39,703 bases of DNA from JAYEJW01 sp034716535 (GTDB lineage Bacteria; Pseudomonadota; Gammaproteobacteria; Chromatiales; Chromatiaceae): contig JAYEJW010000147.1 in assembly GCA_034716535.1 (NCBI GenBank), positions 1 through 39,703 on the forward strand. Direction: 5' to 3'. Below the pieces are notes generated by a model that was given only the letters and a program-made list of their open reading frames with translations, was not told where the DNA came from and searched no databases. A program made the position numbers and the translations under genes. Of this stretch, positions 8,396 to 15,308 are shown one piece after another; position 1 is the first letter of the stretch, and the number at the start of each line of letters is the position of its first letter.

Positions 8396-9520
8396 CTACT
8401 CGGCCGGGGCCATGCTCAGCACCCGCCGAATCTCATCGGACTGGGTTCCAATGGCCATGGGGCACACGACACCGGGCAGCACCGCCACGTCGTACAGCTC
8501 CTCGATCACCCCTTCGATGCGCACCCAGTGCACGACATCGCCCGTGCGCAGGTCGATGACCAACAACCCACAGCGCGCCTGCGCCTGTTTGCTCGCGAGC
8601 TCTCCATCGAGCGCGAGCCCTGAGAAGGTCTGATGGCGCGGCTTGGAAAGTCCCACGATGGCAAAATCACCGACAAATCCCAGCCCACGCCCGTAGCCGG
8701 GGCAGAAGGCCACGGGCTCGAAACGTCCCCGCTCAAGGTCCACATAGCCGAACTGCCCGTGCCCGGAGTCCAGGAGCCACAGCCGCTCCCGGTACAGGCG
8801 CGGGGAGTGGGGCATGGACAGGCCATCGAGTACGATTTCGTTGCTGCCCACATCGATAACCACGCCCTTGTCCGCGCGCCCCTCGCGCCACCCGTCGGCC
8901 ACGTCGCTCTGGCTGACGGCGGTGACGTAGCGCGCCGCGCCGTTCTCCATCGCGAGCCCGTTCAAATGGCAGCGGTCTTCGGCCGCCAGCTTGGAGATAA
9001 AGGGGGGTTGCCAGAGGGGCCGGAAGCTGTAGCGCTCGCTCACTGTCGCCAGACAGCTGAAGAGGGTGTTGGCGAAGACCGGTCGCCCTGTGGCGTCGAG
9101 CGCGATGTCATGCATGTCCACATCGCCCGTGGTGTAGGCGAGCTGCGGCACATAGACCCGGTCGTAGCCCTGGTAAGACTCGCCCCGCCCCAGGCTGTTC
9201 TCCAACCGCCATAATTGGTAAAGACTGCTGAGGTAGAGCGTCTGGGGCGTGGCACAGAGCCCCATGCAGCGCGCAAAGGCGCGGTTGAACACGTCGAGGC
9301 GGCCATCGGGCTTGTGCCCCAGGAAAAATACCCGTCCGGCCTGGTAGGTGGTGAACGCAAGGCTTGCGCCCTGCTCGGCAAGCCATGCGGTGAACTGGCG
9401 CGAGGTGTCAAGCTGAAAGGGCGGCGGCGTGCCCGGTGCGCCTACCCCGGCCCCACCCTGCGATGTCCCTGGGGAGTGAATCGGCTGCCTCTTCGGCGTG
9501 TTGTCCGTCATCGAAGCCAT
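8396..9520 (-). CDS. TIGR03032/DUF4915-family protein of unknown function
   Basis: This 374-residue protein starts at ATG 9520 behind GGAGGG. After a disordered, proline-rich N-terminus (~40 residues), it has the conserved family pattern: FTTYQAGRVFFLGHKPDG, LDVFNRAFARCMGL, TLYLSSLYQLWRLEN, MHDIALDATGRPVFANTLFSCL, HLNGLAMENG and MPHSPRLYRERLWLLDSGHG. The repeated strand-like W/L-D-G-x-G units suggest a propeller-like fold. No signal peptide is seen, so it may be cytoplasmic, unlike its neighbours. The family has no established function. It immediately precedes FG-GAP copy 3, and only its 3' end was carried along in the tandem duplications, so selection for keeping the FG-GAP genes seems more likely than for extra copies of this one. 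The family call is from memory of its motifs. Confidence 0.75.
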   Translation of the reverse strand: MASMTDNTPKRQPIHSPGTSQGGAGVGAPGTPPPFQLDTSRQFTAWLAEQGASLAFTTYQAGRVFFLGHKPDGRLDVFNRAFARCMGLCATPQTLYLSSLYQLWRLENSLGRGESYQGYDRVYVPQLAYTTGDVDMHDIALDATGRPVFANTLFSCLATVSERYSFRPLWQPPFISKLAAEDRCHLNGLAMENGAARYVTAVSQSDVADGWREGRADKGVVIDVGSNEIVLDGLSMPHSPRLYRERLWLLDSGHGQFGYVDLERGRFEPVAFCPGYGRGLGFVGDFAIVGLSKPRHQTFSGLALDGELASKQAQARCGLLVIDLRTGDVVHWVRIEGVIEELYDVAVLPGVVCPMAIGTQSDEIRRVLSMAPAE

Positions 9521-9683
9521 TGCTTACCCTCCAGGTGGGTCCGTGTTGTCCCAGACGAGACTGCGAGTCGGGCCTGTCCGTCGTCGGAATCGCCGAGGCA
9601 CACCAAATCGGGCCTCTCGACCCCATCAAGGCCCAAGTGCAACACGCCGAGCGTCGTCGCCGGGGAATAATCGAATCCGAGTT

Positions 9684-11303
9684 CTATGGAAACAGGTGAT
9701 CGACCCGGTTGCTCACCGTACAGGTGCCTATTTCAACGGCTTGAATGAGTACTTCTCGTCCACTCACGACCGAAGGAACAAATTTGGAATAGGATGCCGC
9801 ACCGCTCGCGTCGGCCGTCTCGCTTCCAAATACCTTGGCATTGCTGATAGCTACTTGGGTGTCCACACATCCAGGGACAGGCGTTGAACCATCGCTGAAA
9901 CCGTAGACGTAATGGACCCTCCCGCCCGGTGTCGCTCCTGTCACATCGAACTGGTTGACTTGGCCGGCGATTCCAGGTTGTGGCGGGAGAAGGGCCAGCC
10001 CTGAAGCTGGCACACAGGCGTCGAGGGCACTGGGCACATCGATGCGCGGCCGGGTGAGAAGATTGGTGTCGGTGATCTGCACCGGCGAAGTCGCGAGGCA
10101 CCCAGCCATCTCGTTTGCCGTTGCTGCGGGATTCTGCTGGGAGATCAACGTGGAGAGCGCCGCCACATGGGGAGCGGCCATGGAAGTCCCACTCAAGGTC
10201 GTCTGCCCGCCTCCCACCATGGTTGAGGTGATGCTGTTGCCGGGCGCGAGCAGATCGAGCGACGGACCGCTATTGGAGTAGCTGGCGATCAGGTCGCTGG
10301 AGTCGAGAGTTGCTCCAACCGCCACGGCGCCGGACAGGCAGGCAGGCGCTCCCATGGCGGCCTTGTCACTATCGTTTCCCGACGAGGCGATGCTGAGCAC
10401 GCCCTGGGTGCGCAAGGCGTCCACGGCATCGGCCAGAACCATGGTCCAGGCGGCGGAACTGTCACAGTCGGAGCTGAACCGCGTGAAGGTACTCAGGCTC
10501 ATATTGACCACGTCCACATCCGGCCGGTTATTGAGCACCCAATCCAGTGCTGCGGCGATATCCGCGGAGCAACAGAAGTTTCCGTTTTGGTCCAGGACCT
10601 TGACGGCGACGATCCCGGCATCTGGCGCGATACCCAATGGAGCCACCCCGCCGCTGCTTGTGATGATGCCGGAGACGTGGGTTCCGTGGCCGTTGTCGTC
10701 CTCGGCGCTGCCCGGTCCGTCCCCGGTGTTACCGCCAGTGGGACAGCAGTCCGTGCCGGTGCTGCAATAGCAATGCTCATGCACCAGATCGTCCATCAGG
10801 TCCGGATGGTCGGTATCGATGCCTGTATCCAGCACCGCTGCCGTCTGCCCGATCCCCGTGATCCCCTCGGCATGCGCCACGTCGGCGCCCACCCACGGCC
10901 GGCTCTGATCCAGGGTCCTGGAGCCTCCGACGTCGAGATCGATCCGACGAACGGATGGATGCGCCGCGAGCGTGCGCAATGCAAGCTCCGAGTGCAGGAT
11001 CATGGCCAGACCCGCGAGTGAGCGATACCGGTGAATGAGCGTGTAGTCGCCTTCATTCAACGTGTCGAGCACGTCTTGTTGCCTGCTCGCGACTGCTGCG
11101 TTGATGGAGGCACGATCGGCCGCTTTCGGTTCCGGGCGCACCAGGGCGATGACCACGAGTGGATCGCCCCCTTGGCTCACGGCATCGGCGACGCCGAAGC
11201 CGAAGCCGATGACTTCCCCATCAGCGACCGCGGCACCCGATCCCGACCACAGAATAAGAAGAAACAGGATATTGATGACCGATCGAACTTCACATCGTTT
11301 CAT
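9684..11303 (-). CDS. Secreted subtilisin-like serine protease (S8 family) with propeptide
   Basis: This 539-residue protein starts at ATG 11303 behind GGAGGG. A signal peptide (NILFLLILWSGSGAAVA) is followed by a short inhibitor-I9-like propeptide (residues ~45-125). The catalytic domain has all key residues: Asp159 in AVLDTGIDTDHPDL, His206 in NGHGTHVSGI, oxyanion Asn310 in SIASSGN and Ser374 in SGTSMAAPHVAAL. An unusual cysteine cluster (HCYCSTGTDCC, residues 177-187) lies between the Asp and His motifs, with a further CC at 244-245, which suggests extra disulfides in an extracellular enzyme. The last ~110 residues after the protease form a beta-rich domain with two cysteines. It lies between the SBBP gene and the TIGR03032 gene on the same strand and could process the exported propeller proteins; that role is inference. 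Confidence 0.92.
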   Translation of the reverse strand: MKRCEVRSVINILFLLILWSGSGAAVADGEVIGFGFGVADAVSQGGDPLVVIALVRPEPKAADRASINAAVASRQQDVLDTLNEGDYTLIHRYRSLAGLAMILHSELALRTLAAHPSVRRIDLDVGGSRTLDQSRPWVGADVAHAEGITGIGQTAAVLDTGIDTDHPDLMDDLVHEHCYCSTGTDCCPTGGNTGDGPGSAEDDNGHGTHVSGIITSSGGVAPLGIAPDAGIVAVKVLDQNGNFCCSADIAAALDWVLNNRPDVDVVNMSLSTFTRFSSDCDSSAAWTMVLADAVDALRTQGVLSIASSGNDSDKAAMGAPACLSGAVAVGATLDSSDLIASYSNSGPSLDLLAPGNSITSTMVGGGQTTLSGTSMAAPHVAALSTLISQQNPAATANEMAGCLATSPVQITDTNLLTRPRIDVPSALDACVPASGLALLPPQPGIAGQVNQFDVTGATPGGRVHYVYGFSDGSTPVPGCVDTQVAISNAKVFGSETADASGAASYSKFVPSVVSGREVLIQAVEIGTCTVSNRVDHLFP

Positions 11304-11369
11304 AACAAGCCCTCCGAGCTTGATCTGCTGCGGACATTCGCGTCGGAACCGGTTTTCCGGGGCACCGCG

Positions 11370-14099
11370 CTAGTTGATGATCTCGAACTGAAAGCTCGCC
11401 TCGTCCCAGACATCCGGGTACGGCCCGACAAATCCGTTATAGCCGTATGTCCCCAGCCGCACTCTCCTCGGGATCGAGTGCTTGTGCCAGGCGCCCTTGG
11501 TCTCTCCGGGGTCCAGACAGAGATTTACCGGGCCGACTAGCGCAGCGTTGGACGGGTATGTCGCTCCACTTGGCAAGGTCACGTTGGTCCAGTAATTGAA
11601 ACACTGCCGATCCTGCGTCGTATTGGTGGCCTCCGCCCTGTACCACAACTTCGAGCCTCTCTTCACGGTTATTGAGAGAGGCTCAAGGGAGAGCGTGACG
11701 TTTGGCAGGTCGAATCCGATCTTGGCGATGAAGGCGTCGGAGACACCCGCAACGTTCGGGTAGAGGGCGTTGACCGTGGGGAAGTCCGCGGACTGTGTCT
11801 TCCCGGTCACATAGGCGTTCCCGACCCTATCGACGGCGATTCCCTCTCCGTAGTCCCAATCACTTCCGCCCAGGTAGGTGGAGTAGATGGGCGCCGATCC
11901 AACGGCGTTAAGCTTGAAGACGAAGGCGTCCCACGACCCCGAATAGTTCCGGTAGAGGGCGTTAACCGTGGGGAAATCCGCGGAGGAGGTAGACCCCGTC
12001 ACGTAGGCGTTTCCGGCGCTGTCGACGGCTATGCCGCCATCCGCCCAATCCGCATCACTTCCGCCCAGGTAGGTAGAATAGATAGGGACCGATCCGTTTG
12101 CATTGAGCTTGAAGATGAAGGCGTCCCCCGCGCCCGCAAGGTCCGGGTAAAGGGCGTTGGCCGTGGGGAAATCCGCCGAGTAGGTAGACCCCGTCACATA
12201 GGCGTTCTCGGCGCTATCGACCGCGATGCCTCTTCCGTAGTCCCAATAACTTCCGCCCAGGTAGCTAGAATAGATAGGGACCGATCCGTTTGCATTGAGC
12301 TTGAAGATAAAGGCGTCCCCCGCGCCCGCAAGGTCCGGGTAAAGAGCCTTGGCCGTGGGGAAATCCGCCGAGTAGGTAGACCCCGTCACATAGGCGTTCT
12401 CGGCGCTATCGACCGCGATGCCTCTTCCGGAGTCCCAATCACTTCCGCCCAGGTAGGTGGAGTAAACGGGCGCCGATCCGTTGGCATTGAGCTTGAAGAT
12501 GAAGGCGTCCTGCGTCCCCAGAAGGTTCGGGTAAAGGGCGTTGACCGTGGGGAAATCCGCCGAGTAGGTAGACCCCGTCACATAGGCGTTCCCGGCGCTG
12601 TCGACGGCGATGCCACCATCTACCCAATCCGCATCACTTCCGCCCAGGTAGGTAGAATATATAGGGACCGATCCGTTGGCATTGAGCTTGAAGATGAAGG
12701 CGTCCCCCGCGCCCGCAAGGTTTGGGTAGAGCGCGTTGACCGTGGGGAAATCCACCGAGTAGGTAGACCCCGCCACATAGGCGTTCCCGGCGCTGTCGAC
12801 GGCGATCCCATGTGCGACGTCGAAATCGCTTCCGCCCAGGTAGGTGGAGTACATGGGCGCCGATCCATCGGCATTGAGCTTGAAGATGAAGGCGTCCCCC
12901 GCGCCCGCAAGGTTTGGGTAGAGCGCGTTGGCCGTGGGGAAATCCGCCGAGTAGGTATAACCCGCCACATAGGCGTTCCCAGCGCTGTCGACGGAGATGC
13001 CATAGCCACTATCTCCCCAATCCCCACTTCCGCCCAGGTAGGTTGCGTACTCCAGGACCGGATCGATGATCAACGGCTGGTCGGGTCGGTAAGCGGCCAC
13101 CTCGAAACCGACCAGTTGGCTCGCGTCGGGCTGCTCCCCCGTGCGCTGGACGGCAACGCCCGCCACCGCGTTCGAGGTGCCTGGCGGCTCCAACAGAATG
13201 TAGCGCGCCGCAATCGCCTGCTTACTGCCGTCCACCACCTGGTAGACATGGGGGGCGCGGTGCGTCACCTCGCCGCCTCCTTCCAGGGCCAGGCGTAGAT
13301 TGCCTTCTTGATCCACCCGCGCGCCTTCGGCCCCTTGCAGGCTAAGCCGGATCGCGCCGGGGTCGGCCCCGGGAGCGACCACGAAGTCGTACTCGAACGG
13401 CCCGGCCTCGTTGCCGTAGAGCACGAGGTCCACGCCTGCGTAGAGCTCCCGATAGCGCACCTTCGCGTAGTGCGGCACCTGGGTGCGCCACTTCTTGGGG
13501 TCATTGCCAATGAAGTAGTTGCTGATACCCGGCTGGAGCTCGATGCCTTCGAGTCGGGGACGTTCCGCTGCGCCGACGAATCCCATGCGCAGCACAGCAC
13601 CTGGATCGAAAGCAGCGGACGCATGCGGCGAGTCGGCAACGCTCTCGGTGCGCAGTCTGTTGCGGTGTCGCTTGGTGGGCTCCGACCGGTCATCGGCGGG
13701 CGTACTGCGATGCAGCACGGTGACCAGCTCGGTGTCGGTGACGAACAGGGTGTAGCCCCGCCCTCGGGCGAGATACTTTACTTGCTTGTCGGTCTGTCCG
13801 AGGTTGGGCTCGAAGTACATCGGCGCCCGCCCCAGACTCTGGATCGCGGCGGCGCGCTGGGCCGGATCCGCCTTCTGCCGGAGTTGGTCGGGGAGCGAGG
13901 CGGAGACCTCCCCAGGCAGAGCGGGCGTGGTCTCGACAAGCCCGGCGTTCGGACTGGGAAGGGGCGGCCCGGGTGGCGGGTCGCCGGGAAGACTGGCGAG
14001 TGTTTGGCTGGACCCCAGACCCAGCAGCGTACCCCAGATGACACCCAGCGCCAGTGCACGCGAGCCCCTGGTGCGCGTTCCACGCTTAAGAGCGTCCAT
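11370..14099 (-). CDS. SBBP-repeat seven-blade secreted protein, complete copy
   Basis: This 909-residue protein starts at ATG 14099, preceded by GAGGGAGGG. A signal peptide covers ~1-36. A DUF7948-type domain (~85-350) has FEPNLGQTDKQVKYLARG and YRELYAGVDLVLYGNEAG. Seven SBBP repeats of ~64 residues follow, each YSTYLGGSxxD..GIAVDSAGNAYVTG then SADFPT.NALYP and GDAFIFKLN. Seven is the number needed for a closed beta-propeller. The last ~105 residues are an Ig-like strand-rich domain with two cysteines. It is the first gene of the minus-strand cluster and is followed after 66 bases by the protease gene. The first third is nearly identical to the partial gene at 1-1107. SBBP proteins are mostly uncharacterised secreted or surface proteins; binding or adhesion is the natural guess. 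Confidence 0.88.
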   Translation of the reverse strand: MDALKRGTRTRGSRALALGVIWGTLLGLGSSQTLASLPGDPPPGPPLPSPNAGLVETTPALPGEVSASLPDQLRQKADPAQRAAAIQSLGRAPMYFEPNLGQTDKQVKYLARGRGYTLFVTDTELVTVLHRSTPADDRSEPTKRHRNRLRTESVADSPHASAAFDPGAVLRMGFVGAAERPRLEGIELQPGISNYFIGNDPKKWRTQVPHYAKVRYRELYAGVDLVLYGNEAGPFEYDFVVAPGADPGAIRLSLQGAEGARVDQEGNLRLALEGGGEVTHRAPHVYQVVDGSKQAIAARYILLEPPGTSNAVAGVAVQRTGEQPDASQLVGFEVAAYRPDQPLIIDPVLEYATYLGGSGDWGDSGYGISVDSAGNAYVAGYTYSADFPTANALYPNLAGAGDAFIFKLNADGSAPMYSTYLGGSDFDVAHGIAVDSAGNAYVAGSTYSVDFPTVNALYPNLAGAGDAFIFKLNANGSVPIYSTYLGGSDADWVDGGIAVDSAGNAYVTGSTYSADFPTVNALYPNLLGTQDAFIFKLNANGSAPVYSTYLGGSDWDSGRGIAVDSAENAYVTGSTYSADFPTAKALYPDLAGAGDAFIFKLNANGSVPIYSSYLGGSYWDYGRGIAVDSAENAYVTGSTYSADFPTANALYPDLAGAGDAFIFKLNANGSVPIYSTYLGGSDADWADGGIAVDSAGNAYVTGSTSSADFPTVNALYRNYSGSWDAFVFKLNAVGSAPIYSTYLGGSDWDYGEGIAVDRVGNAYVTGKTQSADFPTVNALYPNVAGVSDAFIAKIGFDLPNVTLSLEPLSITVKRGSKLWYRAEATNTTQDRQCFNYWTNVTLPSGATYPSNAALVGPVNLCLDPGETKGAWHKHSIPRRVRLGTYGYNGFVGPYPDVWDEASFQFEIIN

Positions 14100-14243
14100 A
14101 TGCCCTCCCTCTTGTTGCCTGTTCCAGATAGCGCGATCTGTGGATCAGTTCACGCTACGGCATGAGTGGTACTACCCTTCGAAAAGCGTGGCAATGACGT
14201 GGATCACTCGTCCGCCGGTTTCAGAAAAATCCTAAATGATTCC
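12987..14243. repeat. Long direct repeat, distal copy (matches 1-1255)
   Basis: The 5' part of the SBBP gene plus ~140 bases upstream repeat the sequence at 1-1255 in the same orientation. Upstream similarity includes the shared block GATCAGTTCACGCTACGGCA and ends at the remnant of a GNAT gene 3' end (TTTCAGAAAAATCCT). The repeat may extend further than can be seen, since the proximal copy is cut at base 1. Confidence 0.85.
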
Positions 14244-14647
14244 GCGTCGATTTGGTGCAATCGCAAGCGTTTCACTGGATCGAGGAGACTGGTTCTACTT
14301 TGTTGAAATTCCAGCCGTCATTGCCGCATGGAAGCGGGGATCCAGTTGCCATGGATGGCACTGCAAGTGTGTCACAACGTTGCCGGCTGCCCTCCCCCGG
14401 ATCGAGTCCGGGGCAGGCTATGGCGGACTGGATCCCGGCGTCCCAGCCGGGATGACGGCAATCCAACTGACAGACGCGGAAATCTGACAAAGTAGAACTG
14501 CGGAGCTGAAAGATACCAGACTGCTACCAGCGGCGATCAGGTCATACGCGAAAACGGGTTGCGCGAGACCGCGACGGTCGCGGACGGAGGCGAAAACGCT
14601 GTCGCCTGCGGCAGCAGGGCGTTCAAACGTAGGATATTCTTATACTT
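14244..14647. other. Gene-free spacer between SBBP gene and parD
   Basis: About 400 bases without a supportable gene. It contains the nested palindrome at 14314-14459, a short perfect palindrome CCGCGAC-G-GTCGCGG (14569-14583), and the AT-rich run before parD. Two near-copies of GCGAAAACG (around 14548 and 14590) flank the short palindrome. Confidence 0.6.
14314..14459. repeat. Nested-palindrome intergenic element (REP/MITE-like)
   Basis: Three nested inverted repeats share one axis: GCCGTCAT (14314) with ATGACGGC (14452), GGGATCCAGT (14337) with ACTGGATCCC (14427), and CCCCGGA (14395) with TCCGGGG (14407). The whole ~146 bases would fold into one long interrupted hairpin. No transposase is present. 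The layout fits a non-autonomous or REP-type interspersed repeat, but copy number cannot be judged from one window. Confidence 0.65.
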
Positions 14648-14935
14648 ATGAGTACTATCGAACGCATCACCATCACGCTCACCGCCGAGATGGCCCGCGC
14701 CGTGCGTGGCGCCGTCGAGGCCGGCGAGTACGCCTCCAGCAGCGAGATCATCCGCGAGGCTTTGCGCGACTGGCGCCACAAGCGGGCCTTGCAGGAGCAG
14801 GAGCTCGCGGACCTGCGTGCCAAGGTCCAAGAGGGCCTCGCCGACATCGACTCCGGGCGAGTGCGCGACTTCGACGCCGAGCGCATCATCAATAAGGGAG
14901 AGCAGCGATTACAGGGTCGCGACGCCTCCGCATAA
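14648..14935 (+). CDS. parD: ParD-like ribbon-helix-helix antitoxin
   Basis: This 95-residue protein has an N-terminal ribbon strand (ERITITLTAEMARAVRGAV), then the helix-turn GEYASSSEIIREALRDW typical of ParD/CopG-type antitoxins. A charged C-terminal tail (QEGLADIDSGRVRDFDAERI) would wrap the toxin. The N-terminal dimer would bind DNA and repress its own operon. The ATG at 14648 is preceded by an AT-rich stretch with -10-like hexamers (TATTCT 14634, TATACT 14641) and only a weak distant AGGA, so the mRNA leader would be very short or absent. The overlapping downstream frame is the cognate ParE toxin. It stands alone on the plus strand between two minus-strand blocks, as often seen for mobile toxin-antitoxin pairs. 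Confidence 0.88.
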   Translation: MSTIERITITLTAEMARAVRGAVEAGEYASSSEIIREALRDWRHKRALQEQELADLRAKVQEGLADIDSGRVRDFDAERIINKGEQRLQGRDASA

Positions 14936-15216
14936 CCGAGAGCGCCGAGCAAGACCTCGTCGACATCTGGTACTTCATCGCCCAGGACGACCGCCGCGCT
15001 GCCTCGCGACTGATCCGACAGATCGAGGACCGCTTCTCGACCCTCCTGTCCCACCCAGAGATCGGCCCGCGCCGCGACCACTTGGTCGAGGGGTTGCGGG
15101 CGCACTTCCACCGCGATTACGTGCCGTACTACCGCTACACAGACAGCGAAGTCATCATCGTGCGCGTGGTGCACGGCACGCTGGATGTCCGGGCTTTGAC
15201 GTTCGAGAAAGAGTGA
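14908..15216 (+). CDS. parE: ParE-like toxin (RelE/ParE superfamily), probable ATT start
   Basis: Reading in frame to the TGA at 15214 gives RRLRITESAEQDLVDIWYFI, DDRRAASRLIRQIEDRF, HPEIGPRRDHLVEGLRAHFH, YVPYYRYTDSEVIIVRVVHG and LDVRALTFE, the full ParE fold order. A stop (TAA 14893) limits the 5' end. No ATG, GTG or TTG exists between it and the conserved first strand. ATT at 14908 lies 7 bases after AAGGGAG and gives a protein of 102 residues, the usual ParE length, so it is the best start; ATA at 14932 would lose the first residues. The frame overlaps parD by 28 bases, which allows translational coupling. ParE toxins usually poison DNA gyrase. Activity is inferred from family membership. 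Confidence 0.85.
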   Translation: MTGSRRLRITESAEQDLVDIWYFIAQDDRRAASRLIRQIEDRFSTLLSHPEIGPRRDHLVEGLRAHFHRDYVPYYRYTDSEVIIVRVVHGTLDVRALTFEKE

Positions 15217-15308
15217 CGGGAGACAAGTATCACCGCAACCGTAAGCGCGCAATCGCGTCGGGGGCGGCGCTCCTACGGAAAATGGGTCTTTTGGCGCGAC
15301 AGGGATAA

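Larger units (their letters stand above)
6393..8676. repeat. Tandem segmental duplication, unit 3 (probable parent)
   Basis: Third unit with FG-GAP copy 3. Here the TIGR03032 sequence continues without a break past the junction point into the full-length gene. This makes it the likely source of the other two units. Confidence 0.8.
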
